Source: JAJEBT01 sp965214975 (GTDB lineage: Bacteria; Pseudomonadota; Alphaproteobacteria; MPNO01; UBA830). Taken from it: 64,000 nt of DNA. The position numbers were made by a program, and so were the translations under genes. Of this stretch, positions 36,840-45,806 are shown one piece after another; the stretch's first letter is position 1; each line of letters starts with the position of its first letter. The stretch is from contig OZ244055.1 of NCBI GenBank assembly GCA_965214975.1, forward strand, positions 2,356,001 to 2,420,000, read 5' to 3'. The notes under the pieces are model-generated. The model searched no databases and had not been told where the DNA came from. It saw only the letters and a list, made by a program, of their open reading frames with translations.

Positions 36840-37656
36840 GCTCGGCCAGGCCCGCGGCGACGAGCTTCCGGTTGCCGTCCGTCCGAGATCCGGCGCGGCG
36901 GGGACGGTCGAGGCAGCCGACCGGGCGGCCCTGGTCGCGGGCGAAGCGGGCCGTGTGCATGGCGCCGCCGCCGGTTTCCGTCTCGACGAGGAGGACGGCG
37001 TCCGAAAGGCCGCTCTGGAGACGGTCGCGCTCGACGAAGTTCCGGCGGGCGGGACGGGAACCGGCCGGGTACTCGCCGACCAGGCATCCCCCGGCGGCGA
37101 GAATCCTTTCGGCCAGACCCCGGTTCTCGGGCGGGTAGACGCTGTCGAGCCCGTGGGCGAGGACGGCCACGGTCAGGCCGCCCGCCTCGAGGCAGCCCTC
37201 GTGCGCGCGGGTGTCGCACCCGCGGGCCAGCCCGCTGACGACGGCGAATCCGGCCTCGGCCGCTCTCCGGGCCCACCTCCGCGCGACCCGTTCGCCGAAC
37301 GGCGTCGGCTCGCGGGTGCCCACGACGGCCACCGCCTTCCCCGGATGGAGACCGTCCGCGCTTCCCTTGACGAACAGCACCGCCGGCGGGTCGGGAATCC
37401 CCCGGAAACGCTCCGGATACCCGGGATCGTGGAACGAGAGCGCCCGGATGCCGAGCTCCAGGCCGCGCAGGAGCTCCTCCTCGGCCCCCTTCCAGGCCTC
37501 CCGGAAATCGGCCTCCGGCACCCGCGCGGCCAGCCCTTCCGGGACTCCGCCGGTCTCCGTGACCGGCCCGTCGACGGCCCGGAGAGCCGTCCTCCGCCCG
37601 ATGCCGGCGATCCTCGTCAGCGCCGAGAGCGCGACCGCGGTGCGCGAAACGGTCAT
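36772..37656 (-). CDS. dprA: DNA-processing protein DprA
   Basis: The 294-residue protein starts at ATG 37656 behind GGGGAGGG. It has the DprA Rossmann-like core: VAVVGTREPTPFGERVARRW, SGLARGCDTRAHEGCL, LDSVYPPENRGLAERI and VLLVETETGGGAMHTARFARDQG. DprA loads RecA on incoming single strands during natural transformation and occurs widely in alphaproteobacteria. This version has a short N-terminal helical region and lacks the C-terminal winged helix of many homologues, so it is compact. A DprA-like defence or regulatory role is an alternative. It is divergent from the SbcCD-like pair, with a 292-bp gap that holds no visible gene, and overlaps the DMT gene at its 3' end. Confidence 0.87.
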   Translation of the reverse strand: MTVSRTAVALSALTRIAGIGRRTALRAVDGPVTETGGVPEGLAARVPEADFREAWKGAEEELLRGLELGIRALSFHDPGYPERFRGIPDPPAVLFVKGSADGLHPGKAVAVVGTREPTPFGERVARRWARRAAEAGFAVVSGLARGCDTRAHEGCLEAGGLTVAVLAHGLDSVYPPENRGLAERILAAGGCLVGEYPAGSRPARRNFVERDRLQSGLSDAVLLVETETGGGAMHTARFARDQGRPVGCLDRPRRAGSRTDGNRKLVAAGLAEPIADRGALARFLARPGPPAGGP

Positions 37657-37948
37657 GGCGCCCTCCCCGCTCCGCGCGGGCCGTCTCCGGCGCCTCCCCG
37701 GGCCGGCCGTCCGGCGCCTCCGGCATCCGCTCGCGCGTGGTGAACATGCATCATGCCGGAACCGCCCGGCCGTTTTCCGGTCAGGCCCCGGGGCACGGGG
37801 AACCTGGCGGAGGCATCCTACAGGAAAGATCCCCTTGACAGGGCCGCGGCGGACGTCCAGTCTGCCCGGACGGGATGCTGGGGGCGGGCGAACCGGATGC
37901 CGCGCCGCCCGACCCGCCCTCCAGGACCGGACCCGGAGTCGCTGGCGC

Positions 37949-39082
37949 ATGACCGGGTTTCGATTCGTCCACTCCTCCGACCTCCACCTCGGCCGACGGT
38001 TCGGGAACCGCCCCGAGGACATCCGCGGCCGTCTGGCGGAAGCCCGCCACGCCGCCATCGACAGCCTGGCGTCCGCCGCCCGGGACCATGGCGCCGGCCA
38101 CGTGCTGCTCGCCGGCGATCTCTTCGACACCGAGACGCCGTCCGACCGGATCCGGCGGCAGGCGCTCGCCTCGATGGCCGCGGCGGGGAACGTCGACTGG
38201 TGGATCATCCCGGGAAACCACGACAGCCTCGCCGCCGAGGCGCTCTGGGATTCCGTCCGCGAGCAGTGTCCCGGCAACGTGCATTTCCAGGAAGCCGACG
38301 GGCCCGTCGGGATCGCGCCCGGCGTCACGCTTCTTCCCTCGCCCGTGCCGAGCCGGTTTCCCGGTCGCGACGCGACGGAGTGGATGACGGACTGCTCCAC
38401 CCCCGACGGTTCCCTGCGCATCGGCCTGGCGCATGGTGGCGTCGTGACGTTCGGAAGCGAGGACGACGGCGCGGAGACGATCCCTCCCGATCGCGCGGTC
38501 TCCGGCGGCCTCGACTATCTCGCTCTCGGCGACTGGCACGGCTTCAGGCGCGTCGGCGACCGGACGTTCTATTCCGGCTCGCCCGAACACGACCGATTCA
38601 AGCACAGCGGGCGCGGCGTCTGCCTCGCGGTGACGATCCCGGGCCGCGGAGCGACGCCCGAGGTTGCCCCGGTCGCGACCGGACGGTTCGGCTGGCACGA
38701 CGTCGCCCTGCCGCTCACGCCGGAGCGGAACGCGTCCGACGCCCTCGCCGGCGCGCTGCCGGAGGACGGATCCGCGCGCCGCGACACGCTGGTCCGGGTT
38801 CGGGCATCCGGGTGGAGCCGGCTTGCCCAGCGGACGGAACTGGCGCGGGCCGCCGGGGACGTCGCGCCGGAGTTCGGGTATTTCGAGCTGGACGATGCCG
38901 AGCTGAAGACCGAGTGCGCGCCCGGGGATCTCGACGACATCGCTCCGGGCGGCGCCCTCCGCATGGCCGCGGAGAGCCTGCATGGCGACGCGGAGAACGC
39001 AGCCGCGGGCGCGGAGGACCGGGCCGTCGCGGCGGCGGCGCTGCGCCGGCTCCACGGCTACGTGACGGAAGACGCCCGGTGA
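37949..39082 (+). CDS. SbcD/YhaO-like DNA repair metallophosphoesterase
   Basis: The 377-residue protein carries the five phosphoesterase motifs in order: SSDLHLGRRF, AGDLFDTETPSDR, IPGNHDSLA, LAHGG and LGDWHG. They bind two metal ions in Mre11-type exonucleases. The C-terminal 130 residues form a capping region that differs from E. coli SbcD. Its stop overlaps the GTG of the large coiled-coil ATPase downstream (GTGA), so the two form a Mre11-Rad50-like pair acting on DNA ends or hairpins. The start at ATG 37949 gives MTGFRFVHSSDLHL, the family N-terminus. The longer frame upstream overlaps dprA and is a shadow. Confidence 0.88.
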   Translation: MTGFRFVHSSDLHLGRRFGNRPEDIRGRLAEARHAAIDSLASAARDHGAGHVLLAGDLFDTETPSDRIRRQALASMAAAGNVDWWIIPGNHDSLAAEALWDSVREQCPGNVHFQEADGPVGIAPGVTLLPSPVPSRFPGRDATEWMTDCSTPDGSLRIGLAHGGVVTFGSEDDGAETIPPDRAVSGGLDYLALGDWHGFRRVGDRTFYSGSPEHDRFKHSGRGVCLAVTIPGRGATPEVAPVATGRFGWHDVALPLTPERNASDALAGALPEDGSARRDTLVRVRASGWSRLAQRTELARAAGDVAPEFGYFELDDAELKTECAPGDLDDIAPGGALRMAAESLHGDAENAAAGAEDRAVAAAALRRLHGYVTEDAR

Positions 39083-41694
39083 AGCTCCGGACGATCCGCC
39101 TGGAGAACGTCCGGCGCTTCGTCGATCCCGTCGAGATCGGCGGCATCGGCGACGGGCTGAACGTGTTCTCGGCGCCGAACGAGCACGGCAAGTCGACCGT
39201 TTTCGACGCCCTGCACGCGCTCTTCTTCAAGCCGAGGAAGTCGTGGGACCGGGAGATCCGGAGCCTCGCGCCCCACGCCGGCGGCGACCCGTCGGTCGTC
39301 GTCGAGATCGAGCTCGACGGCGGCATCCACCGGATCGGGAAACGCTGGAGCCACCGGCGCAACGGCGACGCGCGCATCGAGACGGCCGGCCGGCTGGTCG
39401 CGCAGGCGGACCAAGCCGAGGCCTGGATCGCCGAAACGCTGAAGGCGCCCCGGGACGGCGGCCCGGCGGGCCTGCTCTGGGTCCGCCAGGGACTCGCCGG
39501 GCTCGACGACGGCGAGCCCGCTCGGCGCACCCGCCGCGATCTCCTGGCCTCTGTCGCGGGCGAGGTCGAGGCGATGACCGGCGGCAGGCGGATGGATGCC
39601 GCCCGGGAACGATGCCGCCGCGAGCTCGGCCGGTACCTGACCCCCACGGGACGCGCGAAGACCGACGGTCCTCTCAGGCGCCGGCAGGACGAGGTTGCCG
39701 CCCTTCGTCTCGAGCGCGGGGAACGCGCCGGAAAATCGGAACAGCTGCGCGCCGAACTGGACCGTCGCCGCGAGCTCCGGCGGGAACTCGCGGATCTCGA
39801 GGATCCGGAGGAGGAAACGCGTCGCGGGGAGCGTCTGGCCGCGGCGCAGGCCGCGCACGACGAGGCGTCCCGCCACGCCGGGTCGCTGCAAGAGGCGAAG
39901 AACCGCGAACACGCGAAACGCCTCGAGGCGCAGCGTACCGCGGAACGCCTGAAGGAGCTGGAAAGGGATCTCTCCGAGATGGCCGGGGCCGCCTCGGCGC
40001 ACCAGGCCGCGAAGGACGAGGCGCAAGGAGCGAGGGAACGGCTGCGCCTTGCCGAAGGCGCGATGTCCGAAGCGGCGGACGCCCACCGATCCGCGTCCGC
40101 CCGTGCCAAGACCGCCGCCGACGCGTTGCGGCGCTCCCTCCGGGCCGAGGCCGCCGCCGCCGCGGCCGGACACCGGAAAGACCTGATCGAGAGGATCGAT
40201 CGCGCGGAAGAGCTGCGGAGGCGCGCGGAGCGGGCTCTGGCCGACGCAGGGGCCGAGCTCCCGGATCCCGCGCTCGAGGAGATCGAGGAACTGGATAAAT
40301 CCGCGCGCGTCCTGAAAAAAGCCCGCGACCTCGAGGCCGGCGCGATCGCCATGGCCTACGCGCCCGGCCGCCGGGACGGCGTCTCCCTGGACGGACGGCC
40401 GCTTCCGGACGGCGAACGGCTGTCGATCCCGGACGGCGCGCGGCTGGAGATCGAGGGCATCGGCCGGCTGGACATACATCCCGGGCGGCGGCCGGACGAC
40501 GGGACTCTCGCCGAGGCGGAGGCGAGACTGGCGCGGGCGCTCGAGGCCGCGGAGGCGGACACCGTCGCGGACGCGCGCGCATCCGTCCTCCGGAGACGCG
40601 ACGCCGAACAGCGCCAACGCGATGCGGAAGCGGAACTGGCCGGTCTGGCGCCCGACGGAATCGACGCGTTGCGCGCCCGGCTCGCAGGGCTTCCGCAGCC
40701 GGTCGCCGACGGGGACGACGTTCCGGCCGCCGAAGAGGCGCGGCAGGAGGACGAGGCGGCGGGTCGGGCCCTGGCGGAAGCCCGCGAAGAACACGATGCG
40801 GCGCGCGACGCGCACGGGCGGGCGCAGGCGGAGGCCGCGCGGGCCGACGAGGCCGCCGAAGGCGCGGGCACGCGCCTGGAGCGCGCGACGGCGGCCCTTT
40901 CGGGACTCGACGAACCGGAAGCCGAGAGAGCCGTTCGCGAGGAGACCCTTTCGCGCACCCGCTCCGAACTGGAGGACGCCATCCGCCGCCGCGAGGAGGC
41001 CGAGGCGGCAGCGCCCGATCCGGAAGCCGCGGCGACGGCGCTCGAAAGGGCGCGCTCCGCCGTCAAGGGCGCCGAAAAGGATCGGAACCGTATCCGTCTC
41101 GAGCTCGGAAAACTCGACGTCTCGATCGGCATCCGGGCCGGCGAGGCCGTTGACGAGGAGCTGGCCGACTGCGACGTCCGTCTCGGATCCGCCGAGACCG
41201 CGCTCGCGGATCTGGAGTTCGAGGTCGCTGTTCTGAAGAAGCTCGACGCGGCGCTGGAGAAGGCCCGCGCGTCGGCACGGGACCGCTACGTCCAACCCGT
41301 GATGACGGAACTCGTTCCGCTCCTGCGGCTGTTCTGGCCGGAGGCGGAACTCCGCTTCGATCCGGAGGCCATGCTGCCCGCGGCCCTGGTGCGGGCCGGC
41401 ACGGAGGAGAGTTTCGACATCCTGTCGGGCGGCACGCAGGAGCAGATCGCGCTGCTCGTCCGTCTCGCCTTCGCGCGCCTGCTGGCCAGGGCGGGGGCGC
41501 CCGCGCCCGTCATCCTCGACGACGCGATCGTCTACACGGACGACGACCGCATCGAGCGGATGTTCGACGCGCTGACGCGCCAGGCCAGGGATCTCCAGAT
41601 CGTCGTGTTCTCCTGCCGCCAGAAAGCGTTTCGGGATCTGGGCGGCCGGGGACTCCGCCTGCGGCCGGCGACGCGACCCCGGGACGCCCGGTAG
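39079..41694 (+). CDS. SbcC/YhaN-like coiled-coil ATPase
   Basis: The 871-residue Rad50-type ATPase has a Walker A variant APNEHGKST near residue 35, long charged coiled coils (about residues 200-420 and 480-690), the signature LSGGTQEQ and the Walker B VILDDAIVYTDDDR near the C-terminus. The centre (about residues 425-475, with motifs RRDGVSLDGRPLPDGE and RLEIEGIGRLDIHPG) is non-coiled and beta-like. It lacks the CxxC zinc hook of classical SbcC/Rad50. That places it nearer YhaN. With its overlapping partner it should process broken or blocked DNA ends. The start GTG at 39079 overlaps the previous stop. Confidence 0.88.
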   Translation: MKLRTIRLENVRRFVDPVEIGGIGDGLNVFSAPNEHGKSTVFDALHALFFKPRKSWDREIRSLAPHAGGDPSVVVEIELDGGIHRIGKRWSHRRNGDARIETAGRLVAQADQAEAWIAETLKAPRDGGPAGLLWVRQGLAGLDDGEPARRTRRDLLASVAGEVEAMTGGRRMDAARERCRRELGRYLTPTGRAKTDGPLRRRQDEVAALRLERGERAGKSEQLRAELDRRRELRRELADLEDPEEETRRGERLAAAQAAHDEASRHAGSLQEAKNREHAKRLEAQRTAERLKELERDLSEMAGAASAHQAAKDEAQGARERLRLAEGAMSEAADAHRSASARAKTAADALRRSLRAEAAAAAAGHRKDLIERIDRAEELRRRAERALADAGAELPDPALEEIEELDKSARVLKKARDLEAGAIAMAYAPGRRDGVSLDGRPLPDGERLSIPDGARLEIEGIGRLDIHPGRRPDDGTLAEAEARLARALEAAEADTVADARASVLRRRDAEQRQRDAEAELAGLAPDGIDALRARLAGLPQPVADGDDVPAAEEARQEDEAAGRALAEAREEHDAARDAHGRAQAEAARADEAAEGAGTRLERATAALSGLDEPEAERAVREETLSRTRSELEDAIRRREEAEAAAPDPEAAATALERARSAVKGAEKDRNRIRLELGKLDVSIGIRAGEAVDEELADCDVRLGSAETALADLEFEVAVLKKLDAALEKARASARDRYVQPVMTELVPLLRLFWPEAELRFDPEAMLPAALVRAGTEESFDILSGGTQEQIALLVRLAFARLLARAGAPAPVILDDAIVYTDDDRIERMFDALTRQARDLQIVVFSCRQKAFRDLGGRGLRLRPATRPRDAR

Positions 41695-41812
41695 AGCGGG
41701 CCCGCGGCCGGACCCGCCCCGGAATGCCGCATCCCCTGTCCGGGAGGCGTGGCTGCGGGAGGCTGCGCCGAACCGGCCGGGTCCGGCGACGCGGCCGCGG
41801 ACCCCTGACGGG

Positions 41813-42742
41813 ATGACCGTCCGGTCCGGGCGGGGCGGACGCCTCGCCGCCGTTCCGGGGCCGGTGCGCGCCGGCCTGTGGATGACGACCGCCGCGATCG
41901 CCTACGTCTGCTCGATCGCCATCGGCAAGCATCTCGCGCCGGAGGTGCCGGTGGTCGAGATCGCCTTCCTGCGCAACGCCTGCGCGATCGCGTTCATGCT
42001 GCCCTGGCTCGCGCGGGCCGGCCCGGCGGCGCTCCGCACCCGCCGCGTCGGCCGCCACGTGCTCCGGGGAATCCTGTCGTCGCTCAACGTCACCCTCCTG
42101 TTCGCCGCGGTCTCGCGGATCCCGATCGCCGACATGTCGGCGATCACCTTCCTGCAGCCGGTGATCGGCGCCGCGATCGCCGTCGTCGCGCTCGGCGAGG
42201 CGGCGGACCGGCGCCGCTGGCTCGCGATCGCCGCCGGGTTCGCCGGCGCGCTCGTGATCGTCCGTCCGGGCTTCGCCGAACCCGACGCGGGCATCGTCTT
42301 CGCGCTCGGCTCGGCCTTCGCCGGCGCGGTGGTCTCGGTGCTGATCAAGACGCTCGTGCGCACCGACCCGCCCGACACCATCGCGGCCTGGCTGTTCATC
42401 ACCCAGACGGTGATCCTGGCGGTGCCGACCGCGTTCGTGTGGACCACGCCGCGGGCGGAGCTGTGGGCGTTCTTTCTCGCCATCGGGCTTCTGAGCGCGA
42501 TCCTGCAGCGGAGCTACAACCGCGGCATGCAGGCGGCGGACGTGTCGATCGCGATGCCGTTCAACTTCAGCCGGCTGGTCTGGGCCGCGCTTCTCGGCTG
42601 GATCGCGTTCGGGGACTTCCCCGACGTCTGGACCTGGGCCGGCGGCGCGGCGATCTTCGCCGCGTCGCTGTGGCTGACGCGGCTGGGCCGGCCGCGACGG
42701 GAGGGGCGCGTCAGGCTTCCGGGCCGGCCGCCGCGTCGATGA
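41813..42742 (+). CDS. DMT-superfamily (EamA) transporter
   Basis: The 309-residue membrane protein has ten predicted helices in two EamA repeats. It is a paralogue of the protein at 35895, sharing FLRNACAIAFMLPWLARAG, LVIVRPGFAEPDAG and LLSAILQRSYNRGMQAADVS-type segments. The start at ATG 41813 is preceded by a basic stretch of about 20 residues before helix 1. The substrate is unknown. The gene overlaps the 3' end of the convergent pterin dehydratase gene by 32 bp. The two transporters bracket the dprA/SbcCD block, which suggests an old duplication. Confidence 0.85.
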   Translation: MTVRSGRGGRLAAVPGPVRAGLWMTTAAIAYVCSIAIGKHLAPEVPVVEIAFLRNACAIAFMLPWLARAGPAALRTRRVGRHVLRGILSSLNVTLLFAAVSRIPIADMSAITFLQPVIGAAIAVVALGEAADRRRWLAIAAGFAGALVIVRPGFAEPDAGIVFALGSAFAGAVVSVLIKTLVRTDPPDTIAAWLFITQTVILAVPTAFVWTTPRAELWAFFLAIGLLSAILQRSYNRGMQAADVSIAMPFNFSRLVWAALLGWIAFGDFPDVWTWAGGAAIFAASLWLTRLGRPRREGRVRLPGRPPRR

Positions 42743-43004
42743 GCCGCGCCAGCGCGATGTCGCGTTCCGACAGCCCGCCCGCGTCGTGGGTCGTGAGCGT
42801 GATCTCGACGCGGTTGTAGACATTGGACCATTCGGGGTGGTGGTCCAGCTTCTCCGCGGCGAGCGCCACCCGCGTCATGAAGGCGAACGCCTCGCCGAAA
42901 TCCGCGAACCGGAACGACTTCCGGACCGCGTCCCGGCCCTCGACCTCCTGCCAGGATCCGATCCCGGCAAGCGCTTCCGCCCTCGCGGCGCCGGAGAGTC
43001 TCAT
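42711..43004 (-). CDS. phhB: 4a-hydroxytetrahydrobiopterin dehydratase (PCD/PhhB)
   Basis: The 97-residue protein contains the full PCD signature: E-K-L-D-H-H-P-E-W-S-N-V-Y-N-R-V followed by the histidine in TLTTHDAGG and a helix with LSERDIALA. It recycles the pterin cofactor of aromatic amino-acid hydroxylases and may also assist molybdopterin metabolism. No phenylalanine hydroxylase gene lies in the window. The start is ATG 43004; an upstream ATG at 43037 adds 11 unlikely residues. It converges on the DMT gene with a 32-bp overlap, and its 5' end faces a small metallopeptidase gene 72 bp away. Confidence 0.93.
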   Translation of the reverse strand: MRLSGAARAEALAGIGSWQEVEGRDAVRKSFRFADFGEAFAFMTRVALAAEKLDHHPEWSNVYNRVEITLTTHDAGGLSERDIALARLIDAAAGPEA

Positions 43005-43076
43005 CGCGGGTTTTCCTGCTATGCTGGCTTTCGCCACCCGCTTCTAGAGGCGGCCCCGCGGCCGGTCAACCCCCGC

Positions 43077-43481
43077 ATGCCCCAGGACACGCCGCAACGG
43101 ACCGTCGCGCCGACGCTTCCGGAGATCGAGACGCTCGCCCGCGAGGCCTTCGACGGCCTTCCCGAATCGTTCCGGAGCCTCGCCTCGGACGTCGTGTTCC
43201 GGGTGCAGGACTTCCCCGACGCCGAGACCGAGAGCGAGATGGGCCTGCAGAGCCCGTTCGACCTGCTGGGCCTCTACCACGGCGTCCCGATCGGCGAGAA
43301 GGACTCGGGCGCGGTGGCAGCGGGCGTCGACATGGTGTTCCTGTACCGGCGGCCGCTGCTCGACTACTGGTGCGAGACCGGCGAGGATCTCGCGGGGCTG
43401 GTGCGGCACGTGGTGGTGCACGAGATCGGGCATCATTTCGGGCTGTCGGACGAGGACATGGAGCGCATCGAGGCCTCATGA
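43077..43481 (+). CDS. Small zincin-like metallopeptidase family protein
   Basis: The 134-residue protein has the active-site motif HEIGHHFGLSDEDM near its C-terminus, the arrangement of the metallopeptidase family formerly DUF1025. The preceding V-F-L-Y-R-R-P-L segment is also typical of the family. It is cytoplasmic with no signal peptide, and no substrate is known. The start ATG 43077 gives MPQDTPQRTVAPTLPEIE, close to the usual N-terminus; the frame upstream is a shadow of the dehydratase gene. The end overlaps the convergent uracil-DNA glycosylase-family gene by 6 bp. Confidence 0.88.
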   Translation: MPQDTPQRTVAPTLPEIETLAREAFDGLPESFRSLASDVVFRVQDFPDAETESEMGLQSPFDLLGLYHGVPIGEKDSGAVAAGVDMVFLYRRPLLDYWCETGEDLAGLVRHVVVHEIGHHFGLSDEDMERIEAS

Positions 43482-44099
43482 CGCGGCGCCGACGGCGCGC
43501 GCGACCCTCCGGCGCAGCTCGGGAAGGAGCTCGTCGTCGAACCACGGGTTGTTCCTCTGCCATGCGGTGGTGCGCCAGCTCGGATGCGGAAGCGGCAGGC
43601 GGCGCGGCAGATGGCTCCGCCACGCGCGCACGGTCTCGGTCATCGTCCGGCCGCGCCGCGGGCCGAGGAACCAGGCCTGCGCGTGGGCGCCGACGAGAAG
43701 GACGAGCTCGACGTTTCCGAGAGCCGCGTCGAGGCGCGGCTGCCAGAGCGGCGCGCATTCGCGGCGCGGCGGAAAATCTCCCCCGCGCTCCATGGTCCCC
43801 GGATAGCAGAACCCGACCGGCGTGATCGCGACCCGCGACTCGTCGTAGAAGGTCTCCGCGTCGAGACCCAGCCAGCCCCGCAGCCGGCGGCCGCTCGCGT
43901 CGTTCCACGGAACGCCGGTCTCGTGGACGCGGATCCCCGGCGCCTGCCCGACCACGCGAAGACGCGCCGAGGCCCGTCCCCGCACCACCGGACGCGGACC
44001 GAGGGGAAGACCCTCGCAGCGCGTGCAGGCACGGAGCTCCGCGAGCAGGCGGTCGAGAACGTCCCCGGGCCCGCCGCTACTCGCAGACGACGCCGTCAC
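43476..44099 (-). CDS. Uracil-DNA glycosylase family protein
   Basis: The 207-residue protein starts at GTG 44099 and overlaps the end of the upstream nuclease gene by 23 bp. The N-terminus contains C-T-R-C-E-G-L-P, like the Cys pair of Fe-S UDGs, but only part of the cluster pattern is evident. The fold motifs are VVGQAPGIRVHETGVPWNDASG, VAITPVGFCYPG and LVGAHAQAWFLG, then LPLPHPSWRTTAWQRNNPWF. These match the UDG superfamily branch annotated simply as a uracil-DNA glycosylase family protein. It may remove damaged bases, but the exact substrate is uncertain because the canonical GQDPYH-type motif is replaced by GQAPGI. Confidence 0.8.
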   Translation of the reverse strand: MTASSASSGGPGDVLDRLLAELRACTRCEGLPLGPRPVVRGRASARLRVVGQAPGIRVHETGVPWNDASGRRLRGWLGLDAETFYDESRVAITPVGFCYPGTMERGGDFPPRRECAPLWQPRLDAALGNVELVLLVGAHAQAWFLGPRRGRTMTETVRAWRSHLPRRLPLPHPSWRTTAWQRNNPWFDDELLPELRRRVARAVGAAS

Positions 44100-44895
44100 C
44101 GTCGCCGTCCCGCATGAACCGGTAGGCCGGATGGCCGCGAGGCACGGGCGCGATGCCGTGGCGGCGGGCCTCGGCGCAGGTGATCCGGCCGTTGCCGTTG
44201 TCGTCCCAGCGATCGAGCGCGGCGTCCCGCTTTCCCGCCGGCGGGGACCGCCGGACCGGCGCCACGACGGCGCCGTCATGGAAGGCCATGGCGGTCGAGG
44301 CGCAGCGCGAGAGCACGCTCTCGAGCCGGGCGGCCTCCCTCCGGTCGACGGTCAGGCGGTATTTGCGCCGGACCTCGACGACGCGGGCGGCGAACCAGCA
44401 GCGGTTTTTCGGCGGAAGCCACTCGGCGGCGTCCTTGGCGCACTTGCCGCCGCCGCCGCAGCGGTTGATCTCCGGAGCGGCGAGCGTGAGATTGAGCGGG
44501 TCCGAGGAGAAGCGTCGGCGGGTCGCGGCGTCGGCGGCGCAGAGCCCGCTGTCGTGGGCTTCGGATCTGGCGACCATGTGCTCGATGTCGGTCTGGCGCC
44601 TGTTCGCGAAGGTGCGGCCCGTGTAGGGGCCGTAGACGCGCCCGCCCATGCCCGCGACGATCCGGCCCTCGACCGACTGCGGATAGCGGTAGTCCTTCGA
44701 CCGGTAGGGGGAGCAACGGCTCTCGGGCGCGACGACGAGGCCGCGCCAGGTCTCGGCCGCGCCCGCCGCGGGCGCCAGGGCCGCGGCAAGAACGGCCGCC
44801 AGTCGAACGGCGCCGCGGCGTCCGGGCCGCCGGGTTCGCGCCGTCCGGGCGCGAAGCCTGTCCGCGGGAACGCGTCGCGCACGCATCGGCTCCAT
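44077..44895 (-). CDS. Secreted HNH (GmrSD/DUF1524-type) nuclease with C-terminal excalibur calcium-binding domain
   Basis: The 272-residue protein has a long basic N-terminus and a signal segment ending in A-A-G-A-A (residue 47). An HNH-type nuclease domain follows with D-I-E-H-M-V-A-R-S-E-A-H at about 103-114 and N-L-T-L-A at about 135. A C-terminal domain of about 45 residues has DDNGNGRITCAEARRHGIAP and ends with the excalibur signature D-G-D-G-D-G-V-V-C-E. The layout predicts an exported DNA-cleaving enzyme stabilised or activated by calcium, perhaps for nutrient DNA or biofilm turnover. An inner ATG at codon 4 is possible. It shares 23 bp with the downstream UDG-family gene on the same strand. 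Confidence 0.87.
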   Translation of the reverse strand: MEPMRARRVPADRLRARTARTRRPGRRGAVRLAAVLAAALAPAAGAAETWRGLVVAPESRCSPYRSKDYRYPQSVEGRIVAGMGGRVYGPYTGRTFANRRQTDIEHMVARSEAHDSGLCAADAATRRRFSSDPLNLTLAAPEINRCGGGGKCAKDAAEWLPPKNRCWFAARVVEVRRKYRLTVDRREAARLESVLSRCASTAMAFHDGAVVAPVRRSPPAGKRDAALDRWDDNGNGRITCAEARRHGIAPVPRGHPAYRFMRDGDGDGVVCE

Positions 44896-45007
44896 CGCGA
44901 CAGCCCCTCTCCAGCCGACCGGTCACGTCGTCCATGACGGCGCAACCCGCGAGAACTCGCACATCGTCCGGGAAAATGCACCCCCCGACCCGAAGACGCG
45001 GGAACTA

Positions 45008-45153
45008 TCCCACGCTGGCCGGGTATCAGCTTCAGGCGGGGTGGAGTGGGGCCGTCCGTGCCGTCACGGCGGTCCGCGGGCTCCGAGGGCAGCGCCAATC
45101 GGCCGGATCTCGTCATCCGGGTGACCGAGCCGGTCTGCAACCGCAGCGCGGGA
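45008..45153 (-). repeat. MITE-like inverted-repeat element, copy 2
   Basis: The 146-bp element is flanked by TCCCACGCTG (45008-45017) and CAGCGCGGGA (45144-45153), one mismatch from a perfect inverse. Its reverse complement matches 374-498 except for a 21-bp block present only here. It fills the middle of the 395-bp gap between the HNH nuclease gene and a small membrane-protein gene; nothing else recognisable is in the gap. Confidence 0.65.
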
Positions 45154-45290
45154 TTGTTCCGCGGTCCGCGTTGCCCCGACTCCCGCCCTCTGGCAGAAAG
45201 GGGGCCGCGAACCGTCTGCTCCGGAAGGCGGGACCGCGGGCGCGCGGCCGGATCCGCGCCGCTTCCATGCCAGCCGGAAGGGACCGTCGC

Positions 45291-45701
45291 ATGCAGCTGA
45301 GACGCCTGGTTCCGGTCTCGGCCTTCGCCGTGTCGGCGCTCGCGTGGCTTCCACTGGGGATGACGGCCTTCGCCGTCATGCGCGGCATCGGCGTCCTGCC
45401 GATCGTCGCCGACTGGCGGCTGGCGCTCTGGCAGCTGGCGCTGCTGGCCGCGGGCGGACTGCCGCTCATGCTCGCCTGCCGCAAGCTCTGGCGCGACGGC
45501 TACGGGTTCCTCGCGGTCGCGTCCTTCGCCCTGCTCGCGCCCCTGACGGTGGGCGCCGCCACCGTCGGCGGGATCCTTGGCCCCGTCGCGGTGATCGCCT
45601 ACGCCGTGGTCCTGAGCTCGCCGGCCTGGCTTCTGCACGTCCTGATCGCGCGCCGGCGCCGGCGGCCCCGCCGGAAGCTCTCCCGGAGGAACGGAGATTA
45701 G
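45291..45701 (+). CDS. Small hypothetical integral membrane protein
   Basis: From ATG 45291, with GGAAGGGA about 8 bp upstream, the product is 136 residues. It has four hydrophobic segments: about 6-33, 43-60, 70-95 and 98-118. The C-terminal tail is strongly basic (RRRRRPRRKLSRRNGD). No family was recognised. The topology suggests a membrane-anchored protein with a positively charged cytoplasmic end. The upstream open frame to 44934 runs through the MITE-like element and is rejected. It lies 105 bp before cysE on the same strand, so co-transcription is possible. Confidence 0.6.
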   Translation: MQLRRLVPVSAFAVSALAWLPLGMTAFAVMRGIGVLPIVADWRLALWQLALLAAGGLPLMLACRKLWRDGYGFLAVASFALLAPLTVGAATVGGILGPVAVIAYAVVLSSPAWLLHVLIARRRRRPRRKLSRRNGD

Positions 45702-45806
45702 GGATTCCAGCTTCGCGGCAGTCGCCGCCGACCGGCCGCGGCGCTTGACGCGGCCGGAATCGGTCCCACTTCAGGGGCGGCGGGCCGCGATCCCGGAGGC
45801 CGAACG

